Assembly: GCF_016405985.1 (NCBI RefSeq) | Contig: NZ_JAEFCF010000007.1 | Span: 44,630-108,629, forward strand | DNA from: Paracoccus sp. IB05 | GTDB lineage: Bacteria > Pseudomonadota > Alphaproteobacteria > Rhodobacterales > Rhodobacteraceae | Direction: 5' to 3' | Length of the DNA stretch: 64,000 bases | Shown here: in pieces, positions 56,851-64,000 of the stretch | Layout of the letters: every line of letters starts with the position of its first letter | Numbering within the stretch: position 1 is the first letter of the stretch | Notes under the pieces: model-generated | What the model was told of the DNA's origin: nothing | Seen by the model: only the letters and a program-made list of their open reading frames with translations | The model's database searches: none | Position numbers and translations under genes: made by a program

Positions 56851-56893
56851 GGCTCTCCCTCAGTCCCGGCCCGCTTCAGCCGGGCCGAAATGC

Positions 56894-56928
56894 AAAAGGG
56901 TCCTCCGGCATATGCTGCCGGAAGACCC
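56894..56928 (-). terminator. intrinsic terminator after the glycine-zipper lipoprotein
   Basis: Minus-strand hairpin GGGTCTTCCGGCA / TGCCGGAGGACCC followed by TTTTG, between the lipoprotein stop (56980) and pccA start (56850). It would separate the two transcripts. Confidence 0.7.
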
Positions 56929-56979
56929 CGTTTCAGATTGTCGAAAATAAGATCAGGCCCCGCGGCTGCGGGCGACGGA

Positions 56980-57234
56980 TCAGTTACAGTTGTTGAGGCC
57001 GGGCACCATGCAGGAGCCGCCACCGGCAACGGCGCCAATGAGGGCGCCCTGGGTTTTCGAACCACCGGTTGCGCTTGCAACCAGCGCGCCGGCTGCAGCG
57101 CCGCCAACGGTGCGCACAGCGGCGCTGTCCATCGGCGAAGAGCTGCCATAGCCGTTGTTATAGCCGCCGCCATTATTGACGCAGCCAGCCAGCGGCAGGG
57201 CGAGAATCGGGAGGAGCAGGACAAGTTTACGCAT
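56980..57234 (-). CDS. small glycine-zipper lipoprotein
   Basis: 84 aa from the ATG at 57234. Lipobox LAGC, then an Asn/Gly/Tyr-rich stretch (VNNGGGYNNGYGSSS) and a glycine-zipper (VGGAAAGALVAS, GALIGAVAGGG) of the kind found in outer-membrane lipoproteins, ending in two cysteines. Function unknown. Lies in the pcc block on the same strand and has its own terminator. Confidence 0.75.
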   Translation of the reverse strand: MRKLVLLLPILALPLAGCVNNGGGYNNGYGSSSPMDSAAVRTVGGAAAGALVASATGGSKTQGALIGAVAGGGSCMVPGLNNCN

Positions 57235-57415
57235 GAGAGACTGCCTCGGTTTGTTATGGTTGAGGCCGATTCTAGCGCATTCTTTTGCGTTGCAAAAGAT
57301 ATGCCGGCAGTTCTCACGCAAATGCGACCGCCAAAACGGCTGAAACCCGCCAGGCCAGCGCTTTTGGCCGTGGCCGCGAGGGTCATGTTGCATGAAATAC
57401 CTGCCGGCAGGAGGA

Positions 57416-57814
57416 TCATTCCCAATCCTCCCCGTCATCCTCGTCAAAGCTGACCGCCGGCGCATCCGGCGCGAAGACCGCCGGAAAGGCCGCCTCGGCG
57501 CGTTTGACGTCGATCTTCAGCAAGGCTTCATAGCTGGCCGGATTGAAGGGATCTTCTGCCGCCACAACCTCGCGGCCAAACAGCCAGGACAGTCGCCCGG
57601 CATCAAGATTGCCGCGCTCGAAGACCTCTTCGCCGAAACAGGCCCAGAGCGCTGCCATAAAGGCCTCGTCAGCCTTGCGGTCGACGAATTTGCGATCCCT
57701 GAACCGCTCACGGCGGATGATCTTTGCCGGCCCATCCTTGAGATTGGCGCGACGGATGGTGAACTGGAAATCGGTTCCGGTAAGACGCCCCGGAAAGCCC
57801 CTGTGCTTTAACAT
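57416..57814 (-). CDS. conserved hypothetical protein
   Basis: 132 aa without signal or membrane segment. It opens MLKHRGFPGRLTGTDFQFTI, then RRERFRDRKFVDRKADEAFM, and closes with an acidic tail (SFDEDDGEDWE). It contains two cysteines at most. I do not recognise a characterised family; similarity to other Rhodobacterales proteins is likely from context. It reads in the same direction as the pcc genes. Confidence 0.6.
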   Translation of the reverse strand: MLKHRGFPGRLTGTDFQFTIRRANLKDGPAKIIRRERFRDRKFVDRKADEAFMAALWACFGEEVFERGNLDAGRLSWLFGREVVAAEDPFNPASYEALLKIDVKRAEAAFPAVFAPDAPAVSFDEDDGEDWE

Positions 57815-57929
57815 GGCGCGGTTCCTTTCTTTGCGGAACCGGCTTTAGCAGGCTGGGCAGGCGTGGCGCCAGCGGCGCCGGAAACATTCGGCAGAAAACC
57901 CGGAATAAATCCCGTCAGGCAGGAAAGCC

Positions 57930-57960
57930 GGGCGGCCGATCCGTCAGGGATCGACCGCCC
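57930..57960 (-). terminator. hairpin after small lipoprotein 1
   Basis: GGGCGGTCGATCC / GGATCGGCCGCCC-type stem with GTCA-like loop, 7 nt past the stop at 57968. The following T-tract is short (GGCTTTCC), so termination is likely but not certain. Confidence 0.55.
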
Positions 57961-57967
57961 TGCGAAA

Positions 57968-58096
57968 TCACTTGTACTTGCCGGTGTAGGTCGGCTCGAC
58001 CGAAACGGGCTCAGCAACAACAACGGTCTCGGTTTTCTTGGCGCAAGCGGCCAGGGTCGAGAGAGCGATAAGGGCGACGATAGCAGTGGTCCGCAT
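57968..58096 (-). CDS. tiny lipoprotein 1 (42 aa)
   Basis: MRTTAIVALIALSTLAAC is a complete lipoprotein leader with lipobox LAAC at residues 15-18. The mature part is AKKTETVVVAEP then VSVEPTYTGKYK. The ATG is preceded by GGAGG. A paralogue with the same ending lies directly upstream at 58319-58459. The shared motif PVSVEPxYTGKYK implies selection on the protein. Entericidin-like in size, but no toxin or antidote evidence. Confidence 0.8.
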   Translation of the reverse strand: MRTTAIVALIALSTLAACAKKTETVVVAEPVSVEPTYTGKYK

Positions 58097-58277
58097 GACA
58101 ACCTCCAGTGCGAATCAGGGTTATGTGCCGCACCATATGGTGTGCGCCCGCAGAAGGGAATCGGAGATTTCACAGAATTTGCAAAAGCCTGCGCGACAAA
58201 TGCGGCAACAGCTCTGCCATGCTTTGAGACAGGCCCAAAACAGCCGGCGCCGGCCATTGCCACGCGCCGCAGTAACG

Positions 58278-58311
58278 GCTCAGCCCGTCCGAATCTCCGT
58301 CCGGGCTGAGC
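58278..58311 (-). terminator. hairpin after small lipoprotein 2
   Basis: Perfect 10-bp inverted repeat GCTCAGCCCG / CGGGCTGAGC, starting 7 nt past the stop at 58319. There is no clear T-tract, so it may protect or separate transcripts rather than terminate alone. Confidence 0.5.
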
Positions 58312-58318
58312 GGTCGTC

Positions 58319-58459
58319 TTACTTGTATTTACCGGTATAGACCGGCTCGACCGAAACCGGCTGGTCGACATAGACGACTTCTTCTTCAACTTTCTTTGCG
58401 CAGGCAGCAATGGTGCCCACGAAAGCCAGTGCAACGACAATACGGATAGTGCTCGACAT
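58319..58459 (-). CDS. tiny lipoprotein 2 (46 aa)
   Basis: MSSTIRIVVALAFVGTIAAC is a leader with lipobox IAAC at residues 17-20. The mature part is AKKVEEEVVYVDQ then PVSVEPVYTGKYK. It has the same CAKK start and the same C-terminal motif as tiny lipoprotein 1, so the two are tandem paralogues. Each has its own ATG, leader and downstream hairpin. Function unknown. Confidence 0.8.
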   Translation of the reverse strand: MSSTIRIVVALAFVGTIAACAKKVEEEVVYVDQPVSVEPVYTGKYK

Positions 58460-58670
58460 CTTCTGCTCCATTCATTCAGGGATCTTGAGGCCAGCACTAT
58501 GCCGGCCCTGTCCCTTTGCGAGGTAAAGGCCGCTTGGGGTCGGCCTGGGGCGAGGATAGCGGAATCCGGGGCCGAAAAACACGCGCGCGTGCGTAAGTTG
58601 CCACCCTGTGACTCCAATACATCAGAAGGCGGTGTTTTGCCCCTGTTTTCAACCAGATGTAGTGCCATCT

Positions 58671-59090
58671 TCAGAAGATCTCCCAGATGCAGGCAGCGTT
58701 TTCGAGGCGATATGCCTCGAAAAGCTGCACGGCTTCGGGATCGGTTGCACCGAAGGCCACCGGGCGATCGGCCAGCGTGATCACGATCTGGCGTGGCGCG
58801 GGCACCATGGCCGCAACCCGCTCACGCGCGAATGTGTCACAAAGGCTCTGCATATCTGCGCTGCGGTCCTCGCCTGGCTTCAGGCTCTTGTCGATGAAAC
58901 GAAAGCGCGCGGTCGCGCCCTCAACTCCGGCTGTATCGCTCTGCACGTCGAGCCATTCGGCGGTTTTGCCCGAAGGCAGCGGAATTGCCCCCTCGCCCGT
59001 CGCGGCCGCCTCCCCATCGTCACAGCGCCCCGCCGCAAGGCAAAGCGCCAGAGAACTGGCAATGAAAAGACGGCTGAACAGAGAAGACAT
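58671..59090 (-). CDS. exported conserved protein, DUF6497-like
   Basis: 139 aa with a signal peptide ending near LAAGRC. The mature body has AIPLPSGKTAEWLDVQSD, ATARFRFIDKSLKPG, MQSLCDTFARERVAAMV, QIVITLADRPVAFGATDPEA and a C-terminal FEAYRLENAACIWEIF. This order resembles a Rhodobacterales-restricted family annotated DUF6497 as far as I recall. Function unknown. It lies 25 nt behind pccB on the same strand and may be co-transcribed with it. Confidence 0.6.
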   Translation of the reverse strand: MSSLFSRLFIASSLALCLAAGRCDDGEAAATGEGAIPLPSGKTAEWLDVQSDTAGVEGATARFRFIDKSLKPGEDRSADMQSLCDTFARERVAAMVPAPRQIVITLADRPVAFGATDPEAVQLFEAYRLENAACIWEIF

Positions 59091-59115
59091 ATCCCGACCT
59101 CACCTCATGGGGGTT

Positions 59116-60648
59116 TCAGAGCGGGATATTGTCGTGCTTCTTCCACGGGTTCGAGAGCTTCTTGTTGCGAAGGCCCGCAAAAGCGCGTGCCACACGCCGC
59201 CGGGTGGATCTGGGCTGGATCACCTCGTCGATAAAGCCCTTCTCGGCCGCGACGAAAGGATTGGCGAAACGGTCCTCATAATCCTTCGTACGCTCGGCGA
59301 TCCTGTCCTTATCGCCCAGCTCCGAGCGGTACAGGATCTCGACCGCGCCCTTCGCCCCCATCACCGCGATCTCGGCGGTGGGCCAGGCATAGTTGAAATC
59401 GCCACGCAGGTGTTTCGACGACATCACATCATAGGCGCCGCCATAGGCCTTGCGGGTGATCACCGTCACCTTCGGAACCGTCGCCTCGCCGTAAGCAAAC
59501 AGCAGTTTGGCGCCATGTTTGATCACGCCGCCATATTCCTGGCTTGTCCCCGGCAAAAAGCCCGGCACATCTACCAGCGTCAGGATCGGGATCTCGAACG
59601 CATCCGAAAAGCGCACGAACCGCGCCGCCTTGCGCGAGGAATCGATATCAAGGCAGCCCGCCAGCACCATCGGCTGGTTCGCGACCACGCCCACCGTCTG
59701 CCCCTCGATCCGGATGAAACCGGTGATGATATTGCCGGCGTAATCCTTCTGGATCTCGTAAAAATCGCCTTCATCGGCGATTTTCAGGATCAGCTCCTTC
59801 ATGTCGTAAGGCTGGTTCGGATTGTCCGGGATCAGCGTGTCAAGGCTTTGCTCGATCCGGCCCGGCTCATCAAAGAAGGGCCGCACCGGTGCCTTTTCGC
59901 GATTGTTGAGAGGCAGGAAATCAAAGAGCCTGCGGATCTCGGCCAGGGCCTCGACGTCGTTTTCAAAGGCGCCATCCGCCACCGAGGATTTCTTCGTATG
60001 GGTCGAGGCCCCGCCAAGTTCCTCGGCCGTCACCACTTCATTGGTCACGGTCTTGACCACATCCGGGCCGGTGACGAACATGTAAGAGCTGTCTTTCACC
60101 ATGAAGATGAAGTCGGTCATGGCGGGCGAATAGACCGCGCCCCCCGCGCAGGGCCCCATGATCAGCGAGATCTGCGGCACCACGCCGGAGGCCAGAACAT
60201 TCCTCTGGAACACATCCGCATACCCCGCGAGCGAGGCAACCCCTTCCTGGATCCGCGCCCCGCCGGAATCGTTGATCCCGATCACCGGCGCGCCATTCTG
60301 GATCGCCATATCCATGATTTTGCAGATCTTCTGCGCATGGGTCTCGGAGAGCGAGCCGCCGAAAACCGTGAAATCCTGGCTGAAGACATAGACCATCCGT
60401 CCATTGATCGTGCCCCAGCCGGTGACGACCCCATCCCCCGGAGGCCGGTCCTGTTCCATCCCGAAATCGGTGCAGCGATGGGCCACGAACATGTCGAATT
60501 CTTCAAACGAGCCTTCATCAAGCAAAAGCCCGATGCGCTCGCGCGCCGTCAGCTTACCCTTGGCATGCTGCGCATCAATCCGCCGCTGCCCGCCCCCTGC
60601 CCGCGCCACTGCACGACGGTCTTCAAGCTCTTGCAGGATATCTTTCAT
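59116..60648 (-). CDS. pccB: propionyl-CoA carboxylase beta subunit
   Basis: 510-aa carboxyltransferase from the ATG at 60648 (GGGAGGT upstream). Acyl-CoA site [20 protein letters not shown] and carboxybiotin site [20 protein letters not shown], then [15 protein letters not shown]; the last block and [14 protein letters not shown] are typical of PccB. With PccA it makes (S)-methylmalonyl-CoA from propionyl-CoA. An upstream TTTGCAAA operator suggests control by a short-chain-acyl-CoA regulator, but no such gene is adjacent. Confidence 0.96.
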   Translation of the reverse strand: MKDILQELEDRRAVARAGGGQRRIDAQHAKGKLTARERIGLLLDEGSFEEFDMFVAHRCTDFGMEQDRPPGDGVVTGWGTINGRMVYVFSQDFTVFGGSLSETHAQKICKIMDMAIQNGAPVIGINDSGGARIQEGVASLAGYADVFQRNVLASGVVPQISLIMGPCAGGAVYSPAMTDFIFMVKDSSYMFVTGPDVVKTVTNEVVTAEELGGASTHTKKSSVADGAFENDVEALAEIRRLFDFLPLNNREKAPVRPFFDEPGRIEQSLDTLIPDNPNQPYDMKELILKIADEGDFYEIQKDYAGNIITGFIRIEGQTVGVVANQPMVLAGCLDIDSSRKAARFVRFSDAFEIPILTLVDVPGFLPGTSQEYGGVIKHGAKLLFAYGEATVPKVTVITRKAYGGAYDVMSSKHLRGDFNYAWPTAEIAVMGAKGAVEILYRSELGDKDRIAERTKDYEDRFANPFVAAEKGFIDEVIQPRSTRRRVARAFAGLRNKKLSNPWKKHDNIPL

Positions 60649-60718
60649 GGCGCACCTCCCGGGGAATCGAGAGGACAATAATATTGCGCGGCAGGAAAAG
60701 AAAACGAAACTTCGGAAA

Positions 60719-60768
60719 TTTGCAAACTATTGCCACGCATAGTTTCGCAAAATGCAAATAAGCAAATT
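60719..60768. promoter_or_regulatory. PccR-like operator ahead of pccB
   Basis: A perfect TTTGCAAA at 60719-60726 lies 71 nt before the pccB start. Several further GCAAA or TTTGC half-sites follow between 60743 and 60768 in AT-rich DNA. In Rhodobacter sphaeroides, PccR binds paired TTTGCAAA boxes to control pccB. The second box at the usual 4-nt spacing is imperfect here. Confidence 0.55.
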
Positions 60769-60775
60769 TACCAAT

Positions 60776-60870
60776 GTAGCGTGACAGTGAAAGTTGCGCT
60801 GTTTGACATCCTTGTTGTAGCGTGACAGCGAAAGTTGCACTGTTTGACACCCAAAGCTGCACCATTCGAC
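60776..60870. repeat. IS21-type terminal repeats
   Basis: GTAGCGTGACAG(T/C)GAAAG and TTGC(G/A)CTGTTTGACA occur together twice, 41 nt apart (60776-60811 and 60817-60852). A third, degenerate partial copy follows (AAAGCTGCACCATTCGAC). Multiple direct repeats of this sequence are typical of IS21-family ends. No istA or istB is present, so this is an orphan end. Confidence 0.65.
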
Positions 60871-60956
60871 TTTTAAAAACCGGGGCCTGAGCGCCCTGCC
60901 CGGCCCCGATTGAACGCCCCCTTAAAGCCGAGCTTAAACGGCCATCAACGCTGCCT

Positions 60957-61085
60957 TCAGATAGCGCCACGCGCGCGCCGCAGCCAGAGGGACCACTCCG
61001 TTACCGGCCGCAGCGGTTCGGTCCAGCCAGGAAGCCAGCCCATCACCCAGTCGGTGAACGCTGGGTTTAAGCGCCGGCAGTTCAC
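60957..61085 (-). pseudogene. fragment of a phage DNA methylase C-terminus
   Basis: The minus strand reads LNPAFTDWVMGWLPGWTEP then VTEWSLWLRRARGAI and stop. The pattern NPxFxxWVMGWPxGWT with a W-rich end is that of phage-borne DNA methyltransferases. About 40 codons are left, without the catalytic part. It marks prophage DNA next to the IS21 end. Confidence 0.45.
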
Positions 61086-61163
61086 CCTCACCTGATCATT
61101 GAATAGAGCCGTTGCCCTACCACCTCAGCACCGCACTTTGGAAACAAGTGTAGATAAGGCCTC

Positions 61164-61688
61164 TTAGCTTGGTCCACGTTCCTGCAACTGTTCTGGCCTC
61201 TTCAACACCGCCGGAAGATCAGCCTCCCTCGCCTCGTCATATCGCGCCAACTGCAAAGCCCTGAGCGACGACGGAAGACCAAACGACACCAGGAAAACCA
61301 TGATTGCAAAGAACAGGAAGAGCCTCTCTGCCCAAAGCAGAACTTGCTCAAGCTCCTTAGGAATAAGGTAAAGGCTCATGGCGACCGCAAGAGTAAGAAG
61401 GTAGAGATAGAAGAGCAGCTCGTGTCGCATAAGCCGCCGTCGCACTTCGGGTCTACGCATCTGAAGCTGTTTCCAAGACGCTCTTCCGGGGTCACCAATG
61501 AAGGTGATCACTGCTATGAGAAAACCTGCCAGAATTGAGAATACTGTAACGACGATGTTGATTGCATCGGTCTTGCCAGAAATCAGAGGCTGAAAAACGT
61601 AAGCACCTAAGCCAGACGTCAGCAGCAGCAGGACCCCTACCAGGATCCTTACCCATGCCACTCTGTCGTGAGCCTCTGGAACTTTCAC
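61164..61688 (-). CDS. four-helix membrane protein, partner of the adjacent unknown gene
   Basis: 174 aa from a GTG at 61688, one nt after the stop of the upstream gene. Four membrane helices: about 12-31 (RILVGVLLLLTSGLGAYVF), 43-64 (INIVVTVFSILAGFLIAVIT), 90-109 (LLFYLYLLTLAVAMSLYLI) and 118-139 (AERLFLFFAIMVFLVSFG). A basic loop (RASWKQLQMRRPEVRRRLMR) separates the two pairs. Base composition is lower in GC than the pcc genes. It is coupled to a soluble protein beside prophage tail genes. I recognise no family; a membrane effector is possible. Confidence 0.65.
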   Translation of the reverse strand: MKVPEAHDRVAWVRILVGVLLLLTSGLGAYVFQPLISGKTDAINIVVTVFSILAGFLIAVITFIGDPGRASWKQLQMRRPEVRRRLMRHELLFYLYLLTLAVAMSLYLIPKELEQVLLWAERLFLFFAIMVFLVSFGLPSSLRALQLARYDEAREADLPAVLKRPEQLQERGPS

Positions 61689-61689
61689 G

Positions 61690-62625
61690 TTATGCTCTCA
61701 ACTGATCAGATGCGCGTAGCTCACCAAGGTAGACCAACATTTCACGCCTTACGTCGCGAGGATCGAAGGAGTTGGCGGCTTTCTCCAGTGGTACCAACTT
61801 TCGAACAGCCATAGCGTTCCTTCTGATCTGCCCACCATTGCGCAGATACACGACATAGTCGTCGGCCGTCTCATCTTCTACGATGTCTTCCGCTATGCGG
61901 GAGGTAGCTTCCTTGGCGACCTCCAGATCGCCATCCGGCACACTAATCTGAAGACGGACGGTGCCACGATTGCTTTCGCCTAACCCCTCACCTGACTCAG
62001 TATGAGTGATGCTGTGTACTATACTGGCCAGGCCGTCCCTTACGGCTCGTATCAGTCCGCCTCGGTGCAAATCCTCCGCCAGATAGGCGGCCGAAGCCGC
62101 CTCGATAGCGAGATCAACTTGGATGCTTTGCACGCCTCCACCCTCATGAATGCGCCGCACGGCATCGGCATTCGCAATCTGCACCAAATCGAACATTCCT
62201 ACTACGTCTGGCAACCCTGCAAGCCTCATCAGATCACGGCAAAACTCTCTGGCCATGGCAGCCCCACGTGCAGCATTCAGAGTCACTACATGGTTGGCTT
62301 GGACCAGCATGAAAAAGTCCTGATTGAGGAAATTCTCAGCATCGCCAGGAAGTGTTTCGCCCAGATTATCGGGCCGTGCGACCATCGGAATCGTGCCAAC
62401 GCCCTGCCCATCGGTGTATCGGACACAATGGATCGAAACACCCGCGCCTCCATGATCTACCAAGGAGAACCCCATGACCGATGTTCCATCACGGCGCTCT
62501 GTCACCCGCTGGACCGCCTCAGGAAGCTCTCCCCATGCGAATCTGAGCCTTTGTTCAAGATCGTCAGGTTGATCAGCAACCCAGATCACGCGTCGATAAT
62601 CGATAAACCGCCTCGCAATGGTCAA
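61690..62625 (-). CDS. hypothetical soluble protein, prophage cargo
   Basis: 311 aa if started at the TTG (62625), which has GGGAGG five nt upstream; an ATG at 62670 gives 326 aa but has a poor ribosome site. No signal or membrane helix. The N-terminal half is mixed alpha/beta (FIDYRRVIWVADQPDDLEQR, SVMGFSLVDHGGAGVSIHCV, ENFLNQDFFMLVQANHVVTL). A second half follows with SIQVDLAIEAASAAYLAEDL, TVRLQISVPDGDLEVAKEA and a basic end. I do not recognise the family. Position behind tail genes and coupling to a membrane protein suggest a lysogenic-conversion or defence gene. Confidence 0.65.
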   Translation of the reverse strand: MTIARRFIDYRRVIWVADQPDDLEQRLRFAWGELPEAVQRVTERRDGTSVMGFSLVDHGGAGVSIHCVRYTDGQGVGTIPMVARPDNLGETLPGDAENFLNQDFFMLVQANHVVTLNAARGAAMAREFCRDLMRLAGLPDVVGMFDLVQIANADAVRRIHEGGGVQSIQVDLAIEAASAAYLAEDLHRGGLIRAVRDGLASIVHSITHTESGEGLGESNRGTVRLQISVPDGDLEVAKEATSRIAEDIVEDETADDYVVYLRNGGQIRRNAMAVRKLVPLEKAANSFDPRDVRREMLVYLGELRASDQLRA

Positions 62626-62772
62626 TGAAACCTCCCAAACCAGCATCCAATAAACCGGTGGTAGAGTCATCTCGCCGATTCGTCATTGATTCTGATCTAA
62701 TAGATCCAAAAGGGTTGGAGCGGCCAAAAGCATGAGCTGGTCGGCGGGGGTGCTTAGCGGTGTTCCCCGTGT

Positions 62773-62796
62773 CAGAGGGGGTTGCTGCCCCCTCTG
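62773..62796 (-). terminator. perfect hairpin between tail genes and prophage cargo
   Basis: CAGAGGGGG / CCCCCTCTG, nine bp with a six-nt loop, between the tail gene stop at 62939 and the cargo start at 62625. A second GC-rich inverted repeat lies at about 62811-62838. It probably ends the late transcript. No long T-tract. Confidence 0.5.
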
Positions 62797-62938
62797 GCCT
62801 CCCTTGAGGCCCTGCCGCCGGCCGGGGCCGGCAGCAATCAGATCAGGTGCTTTCGGTGCGGGTCAGGCCCAGAACTGCCAGCGCGGCCTGCGGGTCCAGA
62901 TCTTCGGCTGGATCTGAAGGGTGGCATGTTGCGGCAAG

Positions 62939-63466
62939 TCAGCTCTCCTGTGGGGTAAGGGCGGCCAGGGCCGCCGTGATGTCTTCGGGGCTCCCGGCGG
63001 CGGCGATGGCGGCCTGGGTCGAGAGGCGCAGCGCCTCGAGGCCGGCGGCGGCAGATCGCCAGAGATCGGCCATATTGAGCCAGAGCTGCGCCAGCTGATC
63101 CGGGTCCGGCGCGGTGATCCCGGTCTCGGCCGAGAGCAGCGGGAAAGTCGCGAGATCGGGATCCGTGGCCGCGACCCAGGCGCGCGCCTCGGCCTCTTTG
63201 GCGAGATAGATCATATCCTGCCCCGGCAGCGCGGTGATCAGCCCGGCGCGGGCGCGGGTGATGGCGGCGGTCAGCGCGACCCGGGCCTCCTGGCGCAGCG
63301 GCTCGAGCGAGATCCGGACCAGTTCACCGCCGATCACCGCCCAGCCGGTAAGATCGCCCAGATCCTCCGCCGTCAGACCGGTCTCGATATACTCGCCCGG
63401 CAGGTCGGGCGTGCCCGTCAGCGTGCAAAGAATTCGGCCATCCGCCGGGTCATACCAGATCCGCAT
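62939..63466 (-). CDS. phage tail fibre-associated protein
   Basis: 175 aa. Short N-terminal beta segment (MRIWYDPADGRILCTLTGTP), then a long alanine-rich helical part (EPLRQEARVALTAAITRARA, GQDMIYLAKEAEARAWVAA, LRLSTQAAIAAAGSPEDIT). The IYLAKEAEARAWVA element and the overall plan match small proteins encoded just after tail fibre genes (chaperone or baseplate-wedge-like). Its ATG overlaps the stop of the fibre gene (ATGA). Confidence 0.75.
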   Translation of the reverse strand: MRIWYDPADGRILCTLTGTPDLPGEYIETGLTAEDLGDLTGWAVIGGELVRISLEPLRQEARVALTAAITRARAGLITALPGQDMIYLAKEAEARAWVAATDPDLATFPLLSAETGITAPDPDQLAQLWLNMADLWRSAAAGLEALRLSTQAAIAAAGSPEDITAALAALTPQES

Positions 63467-64000
63467 CAGCCCCAGTTCCCCATCGCATAGAAGGCGTAAA
63501 AGACCGTGAGCCCGGCATCGCCGCCCGTATAGGTCGGGGTCTGGCTGCTGATCAGCGTCGAGGAGCCGTCCTGATAGGCCCGCACCACAGTGCCGGGCGA
63601 GAGCGTCACATAGCCAAGGCCAAGGCCGGTCGTGCCGGTGTTGCGGTGCAGGATCCAGAGCCCCGCGCCGAGATTCGGAAAACTGCCGCTTCCCGCAGTG
63701 ACAAAGGAGCCTGGCGCGGTCGGCTCCAGCGGCAGCACATCGGCCTTCACATCCCGCGCGGCGCTATCGGACATGACCACCCGGCCCGGCGTTCCCGGAT
63801 CCCCGGAATTCCAGCCGGCGCCGCCGGCCCCGGGCAGGCCACCGGCCCCGACGACGACCCTGATCCGGGGCGAGGCATAGCCGCTCAGATCGATCCAGTC
63901 GGTGACAACCGCAGCCGCAGCCCAGCCGCCCTGGGACGGAACTCCGCCGATGCCGCTCAGGCCTCCCTTGCCGCCGCTGCCCCAGGCCGCGCCATGGGTC
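63466..64000 (-). CDS. glycine-rich phage tail fibre protein, N-terminus outside window
   Basis: At least 178 codons, open to the window end. Contains GGKGGLSGIGGVPSQGG and VVVGAGGLPGAGGAGW, glycine-rich turns typical of phage fibres, and a beta-rich end (WILHRNTGTTGLGLGYVTL, TYTGGDAGLTVFYAFYAMG). Probably part of the host-contacting tip. The codon frame starts at 63999. Confidence 0.75.
   Translation of the reverse strand, partial: THGAAWGSGGKGGLSGIGGVPSQGGWAAAAVVTDWIDLSGYASPRIRVVVGAGGLPGAGGAGWNSGDPGTPGRVVMSDSAARDVKADVLPLEPTAPGSFVTAGSGSFPNLGAGLWILHRNTGTTGLGLGYVTLSPGTVVRAYQDGSSTLISSQTPTYTGGDAGLTVFYAFYAMGNWG

Noticed and set aside
58687-60681. 664-codon plus-strand frame
   Set aside because: Antisense to pccB and the DUF6497-like gene.

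Overview
The window looks like a chromosome segment of an alphaproteobacterium of the Rhodobacter/Paracoccus group (Rhodobacterales). The basis is the high GC content, the alphaproteobacterial tRNA forms, the propionyl-CoA carboxylase/methylmalonyl-CoA mutase block with interspersed small lipoproteins, and a TTTGCAAA-type operator ahead of pccB like that of Rhodobacter PccR. Species cannot be named from the sequence alone.

Layout. 1-1.6 kb: two tRNA-Asp genes, a pirin gene and tRNA-Val. 1.7-3.5 kb: a small island scar behind tRNA-Val (broken P4-type integrase, XRE regulator, unknown protein). 3.6-8.1 kb: TetR/DUF3302/HlyD export set, UspA and a YbaY-like lipoprotein. 8.6-14.5 kb: GlxA-type regulator opposite a polar amino-acid ABC transporter and an aspartase-family lyase. 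14.5-22.4 kb: mnmH, an M24 peptidase and a complete dipeptide ABC operon. 22.4-27.5 kb: gene-poor stretch with nadD, an IS5 transposase fossil and a TniQ-like fossil. 27.5-35.2 kb: guanine deaminase, mgtE, formyl-THF cyclo-ligase, a ModE-type regulator, and an aldehyde dehydrogenase next to a stand-alone 10-formyl-THF hydrolase.

35.3-38.5 kb is a wreck of the RNA-repair locus. The 3' ends of rtcB (minus) and rtcR (plus) survive, and everything between them has been replaced by IS3-family remains and foreign DNA. 38.5-51.2 kb is mostly housekeeping: ECF sigma factor set, DUF983/NUDIX, two lipoproteins, AKR, SDR, metG, small secreted proteins, DUF2218, and a dnaE2 fossil. 51.2-60.7 kb is the propionyl-CoA block (pccB, small lipoproteins, pccA, mcm), with a type IV restriction gene (mrr) coupled to pccA. 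60.8-64 kb is the edge of a prophage: IS21-like end repeats, a phage methylase fragment, a tightly coupled two-gene unit of unknown function (soluble protein plus four-helix membrane protein), and tail genes running off the end.

The metabolic genes point to peptide, amino-acid, purine and propionate use. The best candidate for an undescribed system is the two-gene prophage cargo at 61.2-62.6 kb. The split formyl-THF dehydrogenase pair is the most interesting metabolic arrangement.
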